From Thiomargarita sp. (GTDB lineage: Bacteria > Pseudomonadota > Gammaproteobacteria > Beggiatoales > Beggiatoaceae): a DNA stretch of 13,325 nucleotides. The stretch lies in NCBI GenBank assembly GCA_023144675.1, contig JAGLFE010000530.1, positions 1 through 13,325 on the forward strand, in the 5' to 3' direction. A program made the translations under genes and the position numbers. Shown one piece after another: positions 1-5,937 of this stretch. The notes under the pieces are model-generated. The model worked only from the letters and a program-made list of their open reading frames with translations, made no database searches and was not told the origin of the DNA. How positions within the stretch are numbered: position 1 is the first letter of the stretch; each line of letters opens with the position of its first letter.

Positions 1-33
1 TGAATAATTAAAATTTAACTTTAGGATAAAATT

Positions 34-1179
34 ATGTATGTAGATGATCCTGTTTTACGCGATAGAATTGTTATTACCAAAAAAATACATTTTGTTAATA
101 TATGGAAAAATTTATTTATTGTAGTTATTATGCTTGGGGGAGCTTTTTTTGCAGGAGCTTATTTTTTTAGTAAACCAATTGATGTTATGGTAAACCAACT
201 TAATTTGGCACCATCTGCAACAAAATCAGACTCTTTAATTCCGACCAATATTCAACCAGTAGAAAAACCAGTTACACCAGTGGAAAATACTGAATCGATA
301 ATATCAGAAGCGGATAATATTATATCTATGGATACAGTTAAATCTTCAAATGTGCCTACTGAAGAAAGCATTGAAAATACTATTCCTCCCCAGCCTGCTG
401 AAACTAAAATTGCGGTGGTAACACCTATACCTGAAATGGTTATTAATCAACCTAAATCTGAAGAAAATGAATTATTTAATAAAGCTAAAGAACAATTTCT
501 TAAAAGAAGATTAACTACTCCAGAAGGTGATAACGCTTATGAAACTTATCAACTTTTGCTAATAAAAAATCCTCAACAAGCGCAAATTATACTCAATGAT
601 ATTGTTCAATGGTATTTTGAAAACGGATTGAAATATATTAGAAAAGGGAAAATTATTTATCCTAAAAATGAAAACAATGCTATTTCAATGTACCAAAAAT
701 TAATTGAAATCGTCCCCGAACATCAGAGTGCACAAATGCTATTGAATAAAATTATTTCAAATTTAGCTAAATATACACAAAAACAAATCAGAAAAAATAA
801 AATAAACCATGCTATTTCAATGTTGCAAAAAATGCAAAAAATTGCCCCTGAACATTTTCAAACTCAAGATTTACAAAATAAAATAGTAAATAAATTATTT
901 TCTCGGGCGCAAAGTCAAATGGGTCAAGAGAAATTTACCACGCCGAAAAAAGATAATGCCGCCGATAGTTATAGAAAAATTTTGACGATTGTAGCAAATA
1001 ATGAACAAGCGCAGGAGGGATTACAAAAAATTGCGAATGCCTATTATCAACTTGCTAAGAAAACCAAAAGAAAAAGACAGTATGTTTCTAGTATGACTTG
1101 GATTAAAAAAGGTTTAAAAGTTATGCCAGATGATTCTAAATTAAATCAGCTTAAACAGGAAGTTGAATCTAAATTATAA
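34..1179 (+). CDS. Membrane-anchored TPR-like repeat protein
   Basis: A 381-residue protein of unknown specific function. ATG at 34 has AGGA at 23-26, seven bases upstream. The first ~26 residues are charged, followed by one hydrophobic segment at about residues 27-45, which predicts a single-pass inner-membrane anchor with the rest in the periplasm. Residues ~50-142 are a low-complexity Pro/Ser/Thr/Glu linker. From ~143 to the end there are about five degenerate helical repeats of 40-50 residues. They share a pattern of a TTP-x-x-DNA stretch (160-168 and 301-309), a Tyr, a hydrophobic helix, then N/E-x-QA-x-x-x-L (180-187 and 323-330); the copy at 247-290 is shorter. This resembles TPR-like scaffold proteins of large sulfur bacteria (inference). 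Such repeats usually mediate protein contacts; no catalytic motif is visible. moeA starts 18 bases downstream, so co-transcription is likely, although a functional link to molybdenum cofactor is not evident. Confidence 0.8.
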   Translation: MYVDDPVLRDRIVITKKIHFVNIWKNLFIVVIMLGGAFFAGAYFFSKPIDVMVNQLNLAPSATKSDSLIPTNIQPVEKPVTPVENTESIISEADNIISMDTVKSSNVPTEESIENTIPPQPAETKIAVVTPIPEMVINQPKSEENELFNKAKEQFLKRRLTTPEGDNAYETYQLLLIKNPQQAQIILNDIVQWYFENGLKYIRKGKIIYPKNENNAISMYQKLIEIVPEHQSAQMLLNKIISNLAKYTQKQIRKNKINHAISMLQKMQKIAPEHFQTQDLQNKIVNKLFSRAQSQMGQEKFTTPKKDNAADSYRKILTIVANNEQAQEGLQKIANAYYQLAKKTKRKRQYVSSMTWIKKGLKVMPDDSKLNQLKQEVESKL

Positions 1180-1197
1180 ATAAGGTAATCAAAAAAA

Positions 1198-2439
1198 ATG
1201 CCTAAAAATCATTCCTCCCAATTTTTAACAGTTGTAGAAGCTTCACAGCGTATTAATGCGAGTGTAGAGGCAATATCAGGAGCAGAACAACTTGCGATTC
1301 GAGATGCCTTAGATCGTGTTTTAGCAACTGACATTTTATCAAAAATTAATGTTCCGCCGCACCAAAATTCTGCTATGGATGGTTATGCCGTTCAAAGTTT
1401 AGATTTACCAAATGCAGGGGAAACTAAACAATTAAAAGTAGTGGCTACCTCCTTTGCTGGTCAAGTTTGTAGCCAAATAATTCAAGTTGGGGAATGCGCT
1501 AGAATTTTCACTGGTGCGGTTATTCCAGCAGGTACAGATACCGTCATTATGCAGGAAGATGTACAATTGCAAGCAGGTGTAATTTCTATAACTGGTTTAC
1601 ACCAAGCAGGGCAACACGTGCGTCCTATCGGTGAGGATTTAAAAATTGCTCAAGTTGTTCTTAAAGCTGGGAAATTATTATCGCCAGCCGATATTGGCTT
1701 ATTGGCTTCATTGGGAATTGCTGAAGTTAAAGTGAAACGTCGCTTACGAGTTGCTTTCTTTTCTACTGGCGATGAATTATGTCCAGTTGGAGAAAATTTA
1801 CAAACGGGACAAATTTATGATAGTAATCGCTACACTCTTCATGGGGTATTAACTCATTTGGGGGTTGATATTATTGATATGGGTATTGTAGCGGATAAAC
1901 CTGAAGCTATTGAGAATGCTTTTTTAGCAGCGGCTAATTGCAGTGATGTTATTATTACTTCTGGCGGCGTATCAGTTGGCGATGCGGATTATGTTACTGA
2001 TACTTTGGAGCGTTTGGGAACAGTTGATTTTTGGAAAGTAGCGGTTAAACCTGGCAAACCCTTGACTTTTGGATATGTGGAGCAAGCGGTATTTTTTGGA
2101 TTACCAGGCAATCCAGTTTCAGCAATGGTTACTTTTTACCAATTTGTTCAACCTGCATTAAAACGTATGATGGGACAAACTGCGATTTTGCCAATAAGGT
2201 TTAAAGTGCCTGCTATTATGCCTTTGAAGAAAAAAGCGGGGCGTTTAGAGTTTCAACGCGGTATTTTGGAAAAAGATGAAAATGAGCAATTGGTAGTTAA
2301 ATCTACTGGCAGACAGGGTTCGGGGGTTTTAAGTTCAATGAGTCAAGCTAATTGCCTTATTATTTTGTCTAGGGAATGTACTCAAGTTGAAGTTGGTGAA
2401 CAAGTGTTAGTTGAGCCTTTTTATGGTTTGTTTGGTTGA
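1198..2439 (+). CDS. moeA: Molybdopterin molybdenumtransferase MoeA
   Basis: MoeA inserts molybdate into adenylylated molybdopterin at the last step of molybdenum cofactor synthesis in the cytoplasm. The 413-residue length matches E. coli MoeA (411). Family motifs run in order: PPHQNSAMDGYAV (53-65) with the conserved Asp61, IFTGAVIPAGTDTVIMQED (103-121), FFSTGDEL (187-194) with Glu193, the MoCF-domain signature TSGGVSVGDADY (254-265), VKPGKPL (283-289) and GLPGNPVSAMVTF (301-313), then a C-terminal beta domain to the TGA stop. ATG at 1198 is preceded by AAGG at 1182-1185, a somewhat long spacing of 12 bases. The start lies 18 bases after the upstream repeat-protein stop, suggesting one operon. 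No other moa/moe/mob gene is in the window. The substrate enzymes cannot be deduced here; nitrate reductase or sulfur-oxidising molybdoenzymes would be normal clients. Confidence 0.96.
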   Translation: MPKNHSSQFLTVVEASQRINASVEAISGAEQLAIRDALDRVLATDILSKINVPPHQNSAMDGYAVQSLDLPNAGETKQLKVVATSFAGQVCSQIIQVGECARIFTGAVIPAGTDTVIMQEDVQLQAGVISITGLHQAGQHVRPIGEDLKIAQVVLKAGKLLSPADIGLLASLGIAEVKVKRRLRVAFFSTGDELCPVGENLQTGQIYDSNRYTLHGVLTHLGVDIIDMGIVADKPEAIENAFLAAANCSDVIITSGGVSVGDADYVTDTLERLGTVDFWKVAVKPGKPLTFGYVEQAVFFGLPGNPVSAMVTFYQFVQPALKRMMGQTAILPIRFKVPAIMPLKKKAGRLEFQRGILEKDENEQLVVKSTGRQGSGVLSSMSQANCLIILSRECTQVEVGEQVLVEPFYGLFG

Positions 2440-2499
2440 AATTACAAAGCTTTGGATTTCAGTTTTAATTTAGAATCAGTTTGCCCTAAGCAAATTGCT

Positions 2500-3105
2500 T
2501 TAATTGTCATCTTGGGAAATAGATTTTTTTGGTTTATCATATTTTTCTAAATTTTCTAAATCAACTTGGTGTTTAGCAATTATTAGACCGATATTATCTG
2601 ATAAAGCATTCTAAGTAGCTTGTCCCAAAGTTTGTTCCCACATAAAAGGCAATTCCAATTGTAGGCTTTTTAAAACAATCTGCGAACGTTCGAGCAATTG
2701 CCATAAAGTTTCAAAATTAGTAATTTCGGTTTCGGCAAGCAGGGTTTTAGTCCAATCTTGAACCTCTTGATGCAAGGATGCGAGATTGGAAGGATTGTAA
2801 ATGGAAATGGCTCGATTTAAACGATGTTTTAAGACGGTGAGAATGTCAAATACCGACATTTTGTCAGCAATTGGAGCTTGTTGTTGTAGCCAATTTTCTA
2901 TAGTTTGTTTGACTAATTTGCTGCCATTACCTAAAATAATTGCGGCTAAACTGTCTAAATAATGTTGTTTGGCTTCAGAAATTACCACATTTTCTTCAGT
3001 TTTAGTAACTATTTCCACAATTTCCCGCATGATGTTTTCACTTAAATCAGGACTATATATATTATTAGTCGCAATTTTTATAATATTGACTATATCTTCA
3101 TTCAA
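2500..3105 (-). pseudogene. Unrecognised helical protein, probably amber-interrupted
   Basis: I do not recognise the family. The open frame runs from a TTG at 3105 to a TAG at 2611-2613 (164 residues). It predicts almost all helix, with residues such as LDSLAAIILGNG and FETLWQLLERSQ and no signal peptide or catalytic motif. There is no ribosome site before the TTG. The first ATG in frame is codon 26 (3028-3030), with only a weak AGTGAAAA ahead of it. The nearest upstream in-frame stop is at 3130-3132. After the TAG the same frame stays open for 36 more codons to a TAA at 2500-2502 and reads like protein (for example IIAKHQVDLENLEKYDKPKK). This suggests a single nonsense change in a gene of about 200 or more residues. 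It runs convergently with moeA. Function unknown; it could equally be a real 139- or 164-residue protein. Confidence 0.45.
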
Positions 3106-3204
3106 ATCAAAAGCTATTATTAGAGACGGTTATAGTGATTTTATGGTATCAAAATATTTTGTGTCATTAGTAATGTTTAAATGAACAAAATATAAAACTA
3201 AGTG

Positions 3205-3306
3205 ATGAGTATTCGTGGATTGCGTTACCCAGTAGAAGTGATTTTGGAATTATTGAATTTGCGTAGGGTGGATTACGTTCTATCTACCTTACTTTTTGTT
3301 ATCTAG
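3205..3306 (+). pseudogene. Possible transposase N-terminal remnant (IS6-like)
   Basis: A 33-codon open frame begins at ATG 3205. Its first ~14 residues, MSIRGLRYPVEVIL, resemble the N-terminus of IS6-family transposases, which typically start with a short basic stretch, R-[FY]-P, and a hydrophobic helix containing VIL. The similarity then stops. From about codon 20 the frame runs through the hairpin at 3263-3292 and ends at TAG 3304-3306. No ribosome site stands out. The resemblance is short and rests on memory of the family, so it may be coincidental. Confidence 0.25.
3263..3297 (+). terminator. Terminator-like hairpin or palindromic repeat
   Basis: GTAGGGTGGAT (3263-3273) pairs with ATCTACCTTAC (3282-3292) over 11 base pairs, including two G-U pairs, around an 8-base loop. 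Five T residues follow at 3293-3297. This fits a rho-independent terminator for plus-strand transcripts. It lies just upstream of the antitoxin-like gene and could insulate it, or it may be a dispersed palindromic repeat of the GTAGGGTGGAT type common in related genomes (from memory). Confidence 0.5.
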
Positions 3307-3329
3307 TATTTAATTGAAGGAAAAAATAC

Positions 3330-3539
3330 ATGCAAACAATAAAAGTAGAAATCCAAGATGATTTAGTGGAAAAAATATTATGGTTATTAAATAGCTTAAA
3401 TGGTGTGAAAGTTGAAACTATACATGATAATTTTTTAGAAGAAATTAAGAATTCTGAAGATGATATTTTAAATGGTAAAATTACAGAAATAGGTGATGTT
3501 GATAGCTATATAGAAAATTTAAAAAATGAAATTAACTAA
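3330..3539 (+). CDS. Small antitoxin-like protein
   Basis: A 69-residue acidic protein with a strong ribosome site, GAAGGA at 3316-3321, eight bases before the ATG. The N-terminus (TIKVEIQDDLVEKILWLL, 3-20) reads as a beta strand then a helix. The C-terminus is acidic and helical (EIGDVDSYIENLKNEI, 53-68), the usual layout of type II antitoxins, where the C-terminal tail wraps the toxin. A second frame opens at ATG 3526, overlapping the last 14 bases, and reads like the start of a RelE/YafQ/HigB-type toxin. That overlap is typical of translationally coupled toxin-antitoxin pairs. The toxin is cut off after about 21 codons, so this would be an orphan antitoxin. The antitoxin call is inference from size, charge and context; the exact family is not identified. 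Confidence 0.6.
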   Translation: MQTIKVEIQDDLVEKILWLLNSLNGVKVETIHDNFLEEIKNSEDDILNGKITEIGDVDSYIENLKNEIN

Positions 3540-3609
3540 AACATCTTTGTATAGCAGAAATGAGAAAAAGTTTTTCAAACAACATAAAAATTTGGTAGTC
3601 CTAAAATAG
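3526..3609 (+). pseudogene. Truncated RelE/ParE-superfamily toxin, 5' end only
   Basis: ATG 3526 opens a frame in +1 relative to the antitoxin-like gene and overlaps it by 14 bases. The first residues, MKLTKTSLYSRNEKKFFKQH, have the hallmark start of RelE/YafQ/HigB-like toxins: a short strand, S/T-x-x-[FY]-x-x-x-x-KK-[FL]-x-K-[QK]-H/N. Such toxins are normally 85-100 residues and cleave mRNA on the ribosome. Here the frame enters the inverted-repeat element at 3589 (codon 22) and stops at TAG 3607-3609 after 27 codons. I could not find a convincing continuation after 3688. Most likely inactivated by insertion of the palindromic element or a linked deletion. Confidence 0.5.
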
Positions 3610-3688
3610 GTAGTGCTAAACCTGTTAGGTCTTTGATACCTGACAGGTTTTTTGAGACCATCACTACTTTGTTCAGGACTACCAAATT
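3589..3688. repeat. Nested palindromic element (MITE-like)
   Basis: A 100-base element with perfect 14-base inverted ends, AATTTGGTAGTCCT (3589-3602) and AGGACTACCAAATT (3675-3688). Inside it lies a second pair, GTAGTG (3610-3615) and CACTAC (3662-3667), then a 13-pair stem AAACCTGTTAGGT (3618-3630) with ACCTGACAGGTTT (3638-3650), one G-U pair and a 7-base loop. A run of six T follows the inner stem (3648-3653), so it could also terminate transcription on the plus strand. It has no coding capacity and no obvious target-site duplication. It interrupts the toxin-like frame. Confidence 0.75.
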
Positions 3689-3843
3689 ATTTAATTAAGA
3701 AGTACGTATATAAAGTAGGGTAAAATGTAGGATTATTCTGAGAAACGAAGGGCATCAATCATGTTAAGCTTTTAACTCTTAATTCTCATTTAAAGTTTAG
3801 TTGGTAGATAATTACCATTTTTTTATTTTAATATTTTCTTTTT

Positions 3844-3861
3844 TTTGATTAATTTGATTAA
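3844..3861. repeat. Tandem 9-base repeat, two copies
   Basis: TTTGATTAA occurs twice in direct tandem (3844-3852 and 3853-3861) in the AT-rich gap downstream of lipB. The rest of 3689-3917 is AT-rich with no frame or terminator I can support. Confidence 0.5.
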
Positions 3862-3917
3862 TTACTAAAGCTGAAACTCAAACATAGATTGGAAATTAGC
3901 AAAAAGTCTTAAAAATC

Positions 3918-4556
3918 TTATTTTGCATGACAAATAGGATAAGATTGCAATTCCAATAATAAATAAGGCAAAAAATCTGCAATCACCTGCTGAATATCAT
4001 TAATCCCAAAATCTCGTAATTGCGTAACCGTTAAATCAGCATAACCGCAAGGATTAATTCCTTGAAAAGGCGTTAAATCCATATTAACATTTAGACTAAA
4101 ACCGTGATAAGTATAACCTCGCCGTATTCTTAGTCCTAAAGCTGCTATTTTACTATCATTAATATAAATACCTGGAGCTTTACTGCGACGATTTGCTGTT
4201 ATTTCAAGATTGGCTAAATAGTTAATAATTGCTTGTTCAATGGCATAAACTAATTTTTTCGCTCCCCAATTACGGCGTTTAATATCTATTAAAATATAAA
4301 CTATAAGTTGCCCCGTTCCATGATAAGTAACTTGTCCACCGCGATCAGTTTTATAAATAGGAATCTTGCCAGTATCTAATAAATGTTCAATTTTTCCCGC
4401 CTGTCCTAAAGTATAAATAGAATCATGTTGTAACAACCATAATTCATCAATAGTATCAATATGACGTATTTCAGTAAAATGTTGCATTTCTTTATATATT
4501 GGTTCAAAAGGAACTAAACCTAAATTTTTGATTAAAATGGGAAACTTGGAAATCAT
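3918..4556 (-). CDS. lipB: Octanoyl-[ACP]:protein N-octanoyltransferase LipB
   Basis: LipB moves the octanoyl group from acyl carrier protein to the lipoyl domains of 2-oxoacid dehydrogenases and GcvH, the first step of de novo protein lipoylation in the cytoplasm. At 212 residues it matches the family. The signature RGGQVTYHGTGQL is at 72-84. The catalytic pair is present: Lys136 in INDSKIAALG and Cys170 in INPCGYAD, equivalent to E. coli Lys135 and Cys169. YHGFSLNVNMDL (150-161) is also typical. ATG at 4554-4556 gives the normal N-terminus (LGLVPFEPIYKEMQHFT), but no Shine-Dalgarno is visible. lipA, its usual partner, is not adjacent. The start codon lies 24 bases from the inverted end of an IS remnant, so the lipB promoter must lie within that remnant or in the short AT-rich gap. 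The stop is TAA. Confidence 0.95.
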   Translation of the reverse strand: MISKFPILIKNLGLVPFEPIYKEMQHFTEIRHIDTIDELWLLQHDSIYTLGQAGKIEHLLDTGKIPIYKTDRGGQVTYHGTGQLIVYILIDIKRRNWGAKKLVYAIEQAIINYLANLEITANRRSKAPGIYINDSKIAALGLRIRRGYTYHGFSLNVNMDLTPFQGINPCGYADLTVTQLRDFGINDIQQVIADFLPYLLLELQSYPICHAK

Positions 4557-4579
4557 TATTTTTTATAAATTATTATTTA

Positions 4580-4829
4580 TTTGTAATTGCTCACTCTCCC
4601 CTCGACAAAAGAGCAAAAAAATATTATATATAACAAATAATTACCGATATTAAAAATATCTATCCCACGCTAAAAAAGATGAAGTGATTATCGAGCTAGG
4701 GAAAGAGAACCAAAGGCTAAGGTAGAAGTCCTAGAAAGTATCGTGCAATAAAGCTCCAAAAAATAACTTTCTCCTCTCGTTTCTTTTTTCATTCATTGTT
4801 CTTAATTTAGGGGGGTGAGCAATTACAAA
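4580..4829 (+). mobile_element. Decayed insertion-sequence remnant, possibly IS66-like
   Basis: Perfect 15-base inverted ends TTTGTAATTGCTCAC (4580-4594) and GTGAGCAATTACAAA (4815-4829) flank a short region. IS66-family elements characteristically begin with GTAA, which would put the true ends at 4583 and 4826. Inside on the plus strand, from about 4660, one frame reads SHAKKDEVIIELGKENQRL and then hits TAG. A neighbouring frame continues AKVEVLESIVQ before a TAA. Together they look like the N-terminal coiled coil of an IS66 TnpC transposase broken by a frameshift. Near the left end a TCGACA (4602-4607) followed 17 bases later by TATATA (4625-4630) could be an inward tnp promoter. The 8-base flanks do not match, so no target duplication remains. 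The family call is inference. Confidence 0.55.
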
Positions 4830-4876
4830 CCTTCGATTCTCTGAAAATGGTTATATTCAAAGTGGCTAATTTTTTG

Positions 4877-4898
4877 TTCCCAAGCTCCAGCGTGGGAA
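4877..4898. repeat. Small palindromic repeat, TTCCCAAGCTCCAGC type
   Basis: TTCCCA (4877-4882) and TGGGAA (4893-4898) enclose AGCTCCAGCG, forming a 6-pair stem plus two inner pairs across one mismatch. The sequence matches a dispersed GTTCCCAAGCTCCAGC-type repeat I recall from cyanobacteria and large sulfur bacteria. It has no T-run after it on either strand, so it is not a convincing korB terminator. The remainder of 4830-4983 holds nothing else I can support. Confidence 0.45.
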
Positions 4899-4983
4899 TA
4901 TGTTAATTATCTTGGTTATTTTTTGATAAAGTTTCAAGAGCCGCTTCCAATATTCATTTTGAATTCGACTCTACAAAAACTTC

Positions 4984-5937
4984 CTAAATTGCAAACTGAT
5001 CCAGCACCTTATTCAAGCCCGCCAATTTTTCCTCAACCCCCATATCATTGCCTTTACTAGATAAATCATCATAGCAAGGCACTTTGGGATTATGATACAA
5101 TAAACCAACTGGAGTCAGCTTGGTATTAAAAGAAATATTATAAGCTTCGGACATATTGCTAGGATCATGCTCTCGTTGGTTTGGAAACATTCGCATTATA
5201 TTATCTGCAATAGGAATACCATTTTCATGGTTCAATAGCAAAAGATTTTCGGGATTATCCTGCAAAAATTGGGAAACTTCTTGTGAATAAACTGGACAAC
5301 GCTGAATAATATTAATTAGACTAAAACCTTTATGATCATGAGCGGCTTTAATAGTTTCATACAAATGAATCGGATTCCAATCAACAGTTTGGGCAACAAA
5401 AGAAACATTACTAATCCCCAAAGTGGCGGTTAAAGGATTTAATGGTTCTAAAATAGCTCCAGTTGGATGAGTATTACTTTTGAAACCAATCGGGGTAGTC
5501 GGTGAAGTTTGTTTTTTGGTCAAACCATAAATACTATTATCAAATACCAAAACGGTCATATTCATATTATAGCGTATCGCATGAATCCAATGACCAGTTC
5601 CAATAGAATAACAATCCCCATCTCCAGTTGCTACCCAAACATCCAACTCAGGGCGGCGAGATTTAATTCCACAAGCCACTGGTAAAGCTCGCCCATGTAA
5701 GCCATGAAAACCATAAGTTCCCATATAATGAGGCAAACGACTAGAACAGCCAATCCCCGAAACCGCTACCGTTTTTTCTGGTGGCAACTGTTTATCTCGA
5801 CAAATACGTTGCACCACGGTTAAAACACCATGATCTCCACACCCTGGACACCAACGCGCTTCTCCGCCCGCATAATTACCTAAAGTGAAATAACGCTTTT
5901 TAATATCAAGTGACCAATCTCCTTTTAAACCAAACAT
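4984..5937 (-). CDS. korB: 2-oxoacid:ferredoxin oxidoreductase, beta subunit (likely 2-oxoglutarate)
   Basis: This is the thiamine-diphosphate and iron-sulfur subunit of a two-subunit 2-oxoacid:ferredoxin oxidoreductase, which converts 2-oxoglutarate, CoA and oxidised ferredoxin to succinyl-CoA, CO2 and reduced ferredoxin, reversibly. At 317 residues it shows CPGCGDHGVL (30-39), GIGCSSRLPHYM (61-72), the ThDP/Mg motif GDGDCYSIG (105-113) and FDNSIYGLTKKQTSPTT (132-148). Cys30, Cys33, Cys64 and Cys214 are at the positions expected to hold the single [4Fe-4S] cluster. The GIGCSSRLPHYM and HGRALPVACG pattern is closest to KorB-type enzymes, but substrate cannot be fixed from sequence by eye; pyruvate or a branched-chain oxoacid remains possible. 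Its ATG shares one base with the korA stop (TAATG), so translation is coupled. The stop is TAG. Confidence 0.92.
   Translation of the reverse strand: MFGLKGDWSLDIKKRYFTLGNYAGGEARWCPGCGDHGVLTVVQRICRDKQLPPEKTVAVSGIGCSSRLPHYMGTYGFHGLHGRALPVACGIKSRRPELDVWVATGDGDCYSIGTGHWIHAIRYNMNMTVLVFDNSIYGLTKKQTSPTTPIGFKSNTHPTGAILEPLNPLTATLGISNVSFVAQTVDWNPIHLYETIKAAHDHKGFSLINIIQRCPVYSQEVSQFLQDNPENLLLLNHENGIPIADNIMRMFPNQREHDPSNMSEAYNISFNTKLTPVGLLYHNPKVPCYDDLSSKGNDMGVEEKLAGLNKVLDQFAI

Noticed and set aside
2611..2613. Amber codon recoding (TAG read as sense) as the explanation for the extended frame.
   Set aside because: korB in the same window ends with TAG at its expected length, and no recoding element is visible; a nonsense mutation is simpler.
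2969..3184. A 71-codon plus-strand frame opposite the interrupted minus-strand gene.
   Set aside because: No ribosome site and most of it is simply the complement of the helical coding frame; hydrophobic runs arise from the AT-rich antisense.
3205..3700. Clustered short palindromes considered as a CRISPR array.
   Set aside because: There is no regularly spaced direct repeat and no cas gene; the arms are inverted and belong to distinct elements.
3689..3780. Possible continuation of the toxin frame after the palindromic element (NYLIKKYVYKVG before a stop).
   Set aside because: Too short, and it does not resemble the middle or end of a RelE-type toxin; no frame extends beyond a dozen codons.
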